This document shows positions 59,620 to 64,000 of a stretch of 64,000 nucleotides of DNA, piece by piece. Below the pieces are notes generated by a model. It was given only the letters and a program-made list of their open reading frames with translations. It had not been told where the DNA came from and searched no databases. The stretch is from JAEXZL01 sp049943125. Its GTDB lineage: Bacteria; Bacillota; Clostridia; Clostridiales; Clostridiaceae. Numbering within the stretch: the stretch's first letter is position 1; each line of letters begins with the position of its first letter. The position numbers and the translations under genes were made by a program. The DNA is taken from assembly GCF_049943125.1 (NCBI RefSeq), contig NZ_CP188040.1, positions 1,798,001-1,862,000 on the forward strand. The letters are read 5' to 3'.

Positions 59620-60585
59620 TTAAGTACTTTTTAATTTCTTATACTCTAAGAGCTTCAAGGCAAGTTGCATGAGGAAGTATATTGGGAACATTAAAAGCAA
59701 TATGCTGGATAGGTCCTTTATTATTGTATGGGAAGCACCGGAGGTGCCTTTTACTAATAGGAAGCTAAGTATATAGGTGACGGGAAGGAAAGTTATTTTG
59801 AGAGCTATAGCTCTTGCTTTTAGACGACGTCTGAGGATGAAGGTGATAATGGAGCCCATGAGGGTTAAAAATAAGGCTAAACCAAAATACATGTTTAGGA
59901 CAAGTCTTGGAAGCACAGCCACTTGAGACCCATCAGGGAAGCCACCTCCATAAATCACTTGAGCACCATTGCTTTCCCCTTCTATTTCTGGACCCTGATA
60001 AAGTATACCTCTTACAGGAGTATAATCTCCTTTTTCAGATTTATTTATTATAAAGCTCTCCCCAACATCTTTTGGGAAATATTCTCTTAAACGATTGGTC
60101 CAGAGGGAAATATGATAATAGTTGGCTTTGTTATATTCACTGGAGCCATAGGTAAAGGGTTCTAACTCATAGCCTGCAACCACAGGACTAAGATTAGCTA
60201 TAATTGCTCCATTATCCAGCTTGTTAAAGGTAATAAGCTCATCATTATAGGGCAGGAGTATAGGAGCAGTGAGATTGATATAAGTAATGAGCATAAAAAT
60301 GACTGCAATAATCACTGAACAGGCTATGGTTATATATTTTTTTTGCTGCAGCTTTCTTCTTATGGCAAGGATTGGTGCTTTATCGGAATTCTTCAAAAGC
60401 TCCTCTGGATAGCTTCTATGGCCATCAACTAAGTCTACAGGAGAGCTGAGCTCCTTTAGATAAGCGTGACACCTCGTACATTCCTGAAGATGCTCTTCAA
60501 CTAAGGCTTTGCTATCCTCGCTTAGGAGTTCTTCCTTATAAAGTGGGAGCAAATCCTCTATGATGCTACAAGTGATTTTACTCAT
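59620..60585 (-). CDS. Membrane anti-sigma factor with zinc-binding domain (pair 2)
   Basis: A 321-residue protein, the same length as the pair 1 anti-sigma. The zinc-binding part reads CSIIEDLLPLYKEELLSEDS and VEEHLQECTRCHAYLKEL (H-x3-C-x2-C). A membrane helix lies near residues 83-105 (YITIACSVIIAVIFMLITYI), then a shorter outer domain, and unlike pair 1 two to three further helices at the C-terminus (LVLNMYFGLALFLTLMGSII, ITFLPVTYILSFLLV, and another). So its outer sensory part is smaller and its membrane part larger. It overlaps the sigma gene by 8 bases. Confidence 0.87.
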   Translation of the reverse strand: MSKITCSIIEDLLPLYKEELLSEDSKALVEEHLQECTRCHAYLKELSSPVDLVDGHRSYPEELLKNSDKAPILAIRRKLQQKKYITIACSVIIAVIFMLITYINLTAPILLPYNDELITFNKLDNGAIIANLSPVVAGYELEPFTYGSSEYNKANYYHISLWTNRLREYFPKDVGESFIINKSEKGDYTPVRGILYQGPEIEGESNGAQVIYGGGFPDGSQVAVLPRLVLNMYFGLALFLTLMGSIITFILRRRLKARAIALKITFLPVTYILSFLLVKGTSGASHTIIKDLSSILLLMFPIYFLMQLALKLLEYKKLKST

Positions 60586-61072
60586 GATAATCCTCCATTT
60601 CTAATAATATTTTTTTCTTAGCTCGGTGAAAGGTGACGCAGGCCCAGTTTTCACTTTTATCAAAGAGCTTTCCTATAGCTTGGAAGGATAGCTCTCCAAA
60701 GATCCTTAAGGTGAATACTTCCTTATAGGGCTCTGGCATTTTATGAAGTAGCTGATGTATTCTATAGGCATCATTTTTATCTATAAGCTTTTTTTCAACA
60801 GATTTACTTTCATAGAGTTCATTCTCTGGAAGCTCGTCTATAAGTTCTTCTCTTTTATGCTTCTTAAGGTAGGTATAATAGCAGTTCTTAGCTATTTCAC
60901 AGAGCCATATCCTTATATCACACTGTCCTTTAAAGGAGTCTAGAGCCTTTAAGGCCTTAAAAAAAGCTTCAGCAGTGACCTCCTCTGCTATTTCATCACT
61001 TCTTGATATGGATTTTATATAAAGAAACACTACCTTAAAATATCTTTGGTATATATCCTCAAATTCAGTCAT
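60578..61072 (-). CDS. ECF-type RNA polymerase sigma factor (pair 2)
   Basis: A 164-residue group IV sigma factor starting at ATG 61072 after GAGGAGGTGAAGG. Region 2: YQRYFKVVFLYIKSISRSDE, EVTAEAFFKALKALDSFKGQ and IWLCEIAKNCYYTYLKK. Region 4: PYKEVFTLRIFGELSFQAIG and KSENWACVTFHRAKKKILLE. It is a paralogue of the factor at 55740, in the opposite orientation. A candidate own promoter is seen at 61091-61120. Confidence 0.93.
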   Translation of the reverse strand: MTEFEDIYQRYFKVVFLYIKSISRSDEIAEEVTAEAFFKALKALDSFKGQCDIRIWLCEIAKNCYYTYLKKHKREELIDELPENELYESKSVEKKLIDKNDAYRIHQLLHKMPEPYKEVFTLRIFGELSFQAIGKLFDKSENWACVTFHRAKKKILLEMEDYHE

Positions 61073-61090
61073 CCCTTCACCTCCTCACTT

Positions 61091-61120
61091 ATTAGACTCC
61101 GAAGGCTTAAAAATCTTACA
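61091..61120 (-). promoter_or_regulatory. Candidate autoregulatory ECF promoter of pair 2
   Basis: On the minus strand TGTAAG (61115-61120), 16 bp, AGTCTAAT (61091-61098), resembling the TGTAAC/CGTCTAAT style of ECF promoters. A similar TGTAAC (55683-55688) with ATATTAAT after 16 bp lies upstream of pair 1. Plausible, not strong. Confidence 0.35.
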
Positions 61121-61268
61121 AAAAAACTTATTTTAATTATACAGGAACTTATTGCTGTAAATATAGCTCATGATTGTAAAAAATACCAAGGAAATAAGGT
61201 ATAATTATATTAGAACAAGAGGGTTGATAAAATGCCAAAAATAAGTATTGAATAGGGGTATTTGATTT

Positions 61269-62687
61269 ATGGTGAGTAAGAAGCTGACAGAGGAGAAGAT
61301 TTTAGAGGGCCTTCTGGATAATCTTGAAGAGGGAGTACATATTGTAGATAATAGTGGAAGAACTCTTTTTTATAATAAAACCATGGAGAATATAGAAGGC
61401 TTTACTAGAGATAAGGTCCTGGGGAGAATGATAACTGAGTATTTAAGGGATTTTACCAATGAGGAATCTACGATAATGAAGGTTCTTGGGAATGGAGAAA
61501 AGATTGTTAATGTAATTCAGCGCTATGATAATAAGGATAGCAAGGAAATTACTACTATTAATACCACTGTTCCCATAAAGGACGGTGAAGAGGTAGTAGG
61601 TGCTATTGAAATATCCAAGGACTTCAGCCAGCTGAAGAAGCTCAATGAAACCATAAGCAGGCTGTACAGCAGTGAATATAGAAATGATGGCTCTGATGTC
61701 TTTGATGATATTTATGGAATTAGCAGTGGGATGACAAAGGCTAAGGAAAAGGCTCGGGTAGCAAGCATGTCCGATGCTTCCGTACTTATCTATGGAGAAA
61801 CGGGTACCGGTAAGGAAATATTCTCCAAAAGCATACACTATGGGGGAAACAGAAGGTCAAAGCCTTTTATACCTATAAACTGTGCTGCCATTCCTTCTGC
61901 ACTCTTGGAGGGAATTCTATTTGGCACGGAAAAAGGTTCCTTTACGGGAGCAGAAAAGAAAAAAGGACTCTTTGAGGCTGCAAATCATGGAACGCTTCTT
62001 TTGGACGAGCTTAATTCCATGGAGCCTTATCTTCAGTCTAAGCTTCTAAGGGTTATTGAGGATGGCTATGTTATGCCACTGGGCAGCAATAAGCATATAA
62101 AGGTGGATGTGAGGATAATAGCTACCTTAAATGAGAAGCCTGAGATACTTATTTCTGAAGGAAGGCTTAGAAAGGATTTATTTTATAGGCTGAGTGTATT
62201 TACCATAAACATTCCTCCATTAAGGGAAAGGAAGGAAGATATAACGGTATTTATTGATAAGTTTATAGGGTATTATAATAAAATCCTGGGAAAGAGCATA
62301 AAGGGAATTGACTTATGGATGCTTGAAAAGCTTAAGGAATACAGCTGGCCAGGTAATGTTAGGGAGCTTCGCAATGTGGTGGAGTTTGCCATGAATATGT
62401 CCAATAAAGATGGTCTTCTTACAGAAAAAAACTTTGATAGCGGAATACTTTATAGAAGCAGTAATAAGCCTTCGGAAAGCACAGAATCAGAGGCAGAGTC
62501 TATAGTTTCTAGAGGCTTTAGCTTAAAGAAGTATCTGGAGGAGATAGAAAAGCAACTTGTCTTTAAGGCTTTAGAGAAAAATAGCTATAATATTAAAAAA
62601 ACCTGCAGTGAGCTGGGAATTTCAAGGCAGCTCTTAGAGTATAAAATAAAAAAATTTAATTTTATTCCTAAGGATTATAGAGCTTAA
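61269..62687 (+). CDS. Sigma-54-dependent transcriptional activator with PAS domain
   Basis: A 472-residue enhancer-binding protein. Residues 10-125 form a PAS sensor (NLEEGVHIVDNSGRTLFYNK, VVGAIEISKDFSQ). Residues 145-370 form the AAA+ domain: Walker A YGETGTGKEIFSKSI, the sigma-54 contact loop GSFTGAEKKKGLF (GAFTGA with Ser), Walker B TLLLDELNSM, and LRKDLFYRLSVFTINIPPL. The C-terminal Fis-type HTH is KTCSELGISRQLLEYKIKKF. It belongs to the RocR/BkdR group and lies just upstream of a sigma-54 promoter for ort genes, so it is the likely ornithine-responsive activator. Only GGGG precedes the ATG, a weak site. Confidence 0.93.
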   Translation: MVSKKLTEEKILEGLLDNLEEGVHIVDNSGRTLFYNKTMENIEGFTRDKVLGRMITEYLRDFTNEESTIMKVLGNGEKIVNVIQRYDNKDSKEITTINTTVPIKDGEEVVGAIEISKDFSQLKKLNETISRLYSSEYRNDGSDVFDDIYGISSGMTKAKEKARVASMSDASVLIYGETGTGKEIFSKSIHYGGNRRSKPFIPINCAAIPSALLEGILFGTEKGSFTGAEKKKGLFEAANHGTLLLDELNSMEPYLQSKLLRVIEDGYVMPLGSNKHIKVDVRIIATLNEKPEILISEGRLRKDLFYRLSVFTINIPPLRERKEDITVFIDKFIGYYNKILGKSIKGIDLWMLEKLKEYSWPGNVRELRNVVEFAMNMSNKDGLLTEKNFDSGILYRSSNKPSESTESEAESIVSRGFSLKKYLEEIEKQLVFKALEKNSYNIKKTCSELGISRQLLEYKIKKFNFIPKDYRA

Positions 62688-62700
62688 AACAGGAATTTAT

Positions 62701-62714
62701 GCAAAAAAATTTGC
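62701..62714. promoter_or_regulatory. Upstream activator dyad 1
   Basis: GCAAAAAAATTTGC, a GCAAA-N4-TTTGC dyad. A half-site ATGCAAAAAT follows at 62719-62728. Probable binding site of the sigma-54 activator encoded immediately before. Confidence 0.6.
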
Positions 62715-62774
62715 TTTTATGCAAAAATACTTTCTTTATGTTTAACAGATAATTTATATAAATAAATAGAGCAA

Positions 62775-62788
62775 GCAAAATTTTTTGC
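62775..62788. promoter_or_regulatory. Upstream activator dyad 2
   Basis: GCAAAATTTTTTGC, again GCAAA-N4-TTTGC, centred 74 bp (about seven helical turns) from dyad 1 and some 68 bp before the -24/-12 promoter. Confidence 0.65.
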
Positions 62789-62792
62789 AAAG

Positions 62793-62838
62793 AAAACGTC
62801 AGTATTTAGCCAAAAGGGCTGTATACTGGCGTTTTTTT
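62793..62838 (+). terminator. Terminator of the activator gene
   Basis: AAAACGTCAGTAT (62793-62805) pairs with ATACTGGCGTTTT (62823-62835), one G-T pair, with an inner AGCC/GGCT stem and a run of seven Ts. It lies between the enhancer dyads and the ort promoter. Confidence 0.9.
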
Positions 62839-62840
62839 CT

Positions 62841-62858
62841 TTGGCATTGTTTTTGCTG
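62841..62858 (+). promoter_or_regulatory. Sigma-54 (-24/-12) promoter of the ort operon
   Basis: TTGGCATTGTTTTTGCTG: the GG (62843-62844) and GC (62855-62856) are separated by exactly 10 bases and match TGGCAC-N5-TTGCA/T in all but one position. It lies 27 bases before the ortA ATG. Confidence 0.92.
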
Positions 62859-62884
62859 TAATAAGGTTTATCAGGAGGTGGATT

Positions 62885-63178
62885 ATGGTGATAAAGAAAG
62901 GAACCTGGATAGAGGTAGAGGAAATAGTTCTGTCTCAAGAAGAGAGGGCAGCTAATGTACCTCTGGATACTAAGAATACTCCTTTAAGGTGCTGGATAAG
63001 AGGAGTTGCCCTAGAGGATTGTGAAATTGGGAAGGAAGCTGAGATAGTAACTAATATCGGAAGAAGGGTGAGAGGAATAGTAGTGGCGGAGGAGCCGGGT
63101 TATTATCACACCTATGGAGGTTATGTTTCAGAGCTGTCTCATATAGGAAGACAGGGAAGAGAAATCCTTGAAAAATAA
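62885..63178 (+). CDS. ortA: 2-amino-4-oxopentanoate thiolase, OrtA subunit
   Basis: A 97-residue protein matching OrtA, the small subunit of the thiolase that splits 2-amino-4-oxopentanoate with CoA into acetyl-CoA and D-alanine, the last step of oxidative ornithine breakdown in Clostridia. Family pattern: IKKGTWIEVEEIVLSQEERA, NVPLDTKNTPLRCWIRGVAL, IGKEAEIVTNIGRRVRGIVV, and YHTYGGYVSELSHIGR. TCAGGAGGTG precedes the ATG. It is the first gene after the sigma-54 promoter; ortB follows 26 bases later. Confidence 0.93.
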   Translation: MVIKKGTWIEVEEIVLSQEERAANVPLDTKNTPLRCWIRGVALEDCEIGKEAEIVTNIGRRVRGIVVAEEPGYYHTYGGYVSELSHIGRQGREILEK

Positions 63179-63204
63179 GCTTATGCTAGCTGGAGGTATG
63201 TACC

Positions 63205-64000
63205 TTGAATAAATATCAAGAAATGATGAAAAGAAAAAATGAGATAATGCTCAGTTCCATAGGGATAGACTTTGATAAATACGAGGTAGGTGCCATTTCC
63301 TTTGATTATGAGAAGTACATGGAGGATGTGGGCTATACCTTAGAAGAAATTCGTGAAATACAGATAGAGGTAGGGGTAGGAAATACCCCCCTTATAGAGC
63401 TAAAGAATATAGCTAACCTTGCTAGAAGGGTTTCTAAAACTGGAAAAGCAGCGAGGATTTTTATAAAGGATGAAAGCTGCAATAAGGCAGGGAGCTTTAA
63501 GGATAGAAGAGCTGCACTTGCTGTATACGATGCCATGAAAAAAGGCTATAAGGGAGTTGTTTCAGCCACCTCTGGAAACTATGGAGCTTCCGTAGCCTCC
63601 CAGGCCTCAACTAGAGGATTAAAATGCATAGTGGTTAATGAGTGCTATGATTCTAGGAAGGTTGGACAGCCAGAGATTTTAGAAAAGGGAAGAAAGTGTG
63701 AGGGCTATGGAGCTGAGGTTTTAAGGCTCACCGTAGGTCCTGAGCTATTTTATACCTTCTTAAAGGTTTTGGAGGAGACGGGGTATTACAATGCTTCTCT
63801 ATATTCCTCCTTTGCTGTGGCTGGGATAGAAACCTTGGGCTATGAAATAGCTGAGCAGTGTAGAGAACAACTGGGGAAACTTCCCGATGCCGTGGTAATA
63901 ACTAATGCTGGTGGAGGAAATGCTACAGGCACTGCTAGGGGGCTGATAAAGGCTGGTGCCTCGGAGGTGAAGCTTATAGGAACCTCTATAGATTTATCAG
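63205..64000 (+). CDS. ortB: 2-amino-4-oxopentanoate thiolase, OrtB subunit (5' part)
   Basis: The frame starts at TTG 63205, set by GGAGGT (63192-63197), and runs off the window after 265 codons; the full protein is about 470 residues. It is a PLP-dependent threonine-synthase-like fold: VGNTPLIELKNI, the PLP lysine in KAGSFKDRRAA, SATSGNYGASVA (phosphate cup) and NAGGGNATGTARG. Together with OrtA it performs thiolysis of 2-amino-4-oxopentanoate. The remaining ort genes are presumably beyond the right edge. Confidence 0.93.
   Translation, partial: MNKYQEMMKRKNEIMLSSIGIDFDKYEVGAISFDYEKYMEDVGYTLEEIREIQIEVGVGNTPLIELKNIANLARRVSKTGKAARIFIKDESCNKAGSFKDRRAALAVYDAMKKGYKGVVSATSGNYGASVASQASTRGLKCIVVNECYDSRKVGQPEILEKGRKCEGYGAEVLRLTVGPELFYTFLKVLEETGYYNASLYSSFAVAGIETLGYEIAEQCREQLGKLPDAVVITNAGGGNATGTARGLIKAGASEVKLIGTSIDLS

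Noticed and set aside
1..64000. tRNA, rRNA, tmRNA or other structured RNA genes
   Set aside because: Reading the intergenic stretches on both strands I saw no cloverleaf with CCA-type ends or conserved TPsiC/GTTCGA-type arms, and no recognisable rRNA segment; a covariance-model scan would be decisive.

Overview
The window is about 64 kb of low-GC DNA from the chromosome of an anaerobic, Gram-positive, Clostridia-type bacterium. Evidence for this is a PolC-type DNA polymerase III, strong purine-rich ribosome binding sites with many GTG and TTG starts, lipoproteins and an NPKTG-type sorting signal, A-type flavoprotein and rubredoxin biochemistry, and an ort (ornithine breakdown) operon. I see no tRNA or rRNA gene, transposase, phage module or CRISPR array. 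The genus cannot be fixed from this sequence alone.

Layout. 0-4.4 kb: the tail of an unknown gene, a cysteine-desulfurase-family aminotransferase, and a leftward wbpB-wbpD-wbpE-like operon for a diacetamido uronic acid sugar nucleotide. 4.8-6.2 kb: a divergent merR/aldo-keto reductase pair with a textbook MerR operator. 6.4-12.9 kb: a Tudor-like small protein behind a consensus cre site, a polypurine repeat block, a broken carD gene, recA and polC. 13.1-19.1 kb: RDD protein, GH65 phosphorylase and an ABC sugar importer without its ATPase. 19.3-26.8 kb: cell-wall 5'-nucleotidase, lipoproteins, a low-molecular-weight phosphatase, GNAT and MATE. 26.8-32.1 kb: a second MATE (convergent) and a heterodimeric ABC exporter.

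32.2-40.4 kb is an accessory block. It holds a wbpA-like UDP-GlcNAc dehydrogenase, five unfamiliar surface-type or spore-coat-type proteins (beta-rich plus coiled coil, Cys/Pro-rich, DNRLRE, and a shared C-terminal module), a DUF3343 protein, and a GT2-TPR glycosyltransferase. 40.6-47.2 kb is a complete F-type ATP synthase operon. Its c subunit carries the Na+ ligand signature and its epsilon subunit lacks the C-terminal helical domain. 47.3-50.5 kb encodes a flavodiiron protein and, on the same strand, an unusual three-part fusion of acyl-CoA dehydrogenase, ETF-alpha FAD domain and rubredoxin. 51-54.7 kb: an ECF S component, PAP2 phosphatase, UDP-galactopyranose mutase and GT2. 54.9-61.1 kb: an XRE regulator with a membrane protein partner, two paralogous ECF sigma/anti-sigma pairs, AlkD, an epimerase flanked on both sides by polypurine repeats, and a zinc-ribbon protein. 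61.3-64 kb: a sigma-54 activator, paired dyad sites, a -24/-12 promoter and ortA-ortB (ortB runs off the window).

How the genes fit together. The wbpA gene at 33 kb supplies the substrate for the wbpBDE enzymes at 2-4 kb, so the diacetamido-uronate pathway appears complete but split over about 28 kb. Its product, UDP-galactofuranose from Glf and the glycosyltransferases point to surface glycan synthesis. The ATP synthase, the flavodiiron/rubredoxin genes and ort-based amino acid fermentation describe an energy-limited anaerobe with probable sodium bioenergetics. The observations most worth following are the ACAD-ETF-rubredoxin fusion beside the flavodiiron gene, the three-locus polypurine repeat family, the surface protein cluster, the broken carD, and several well-resolved regulatory sites.
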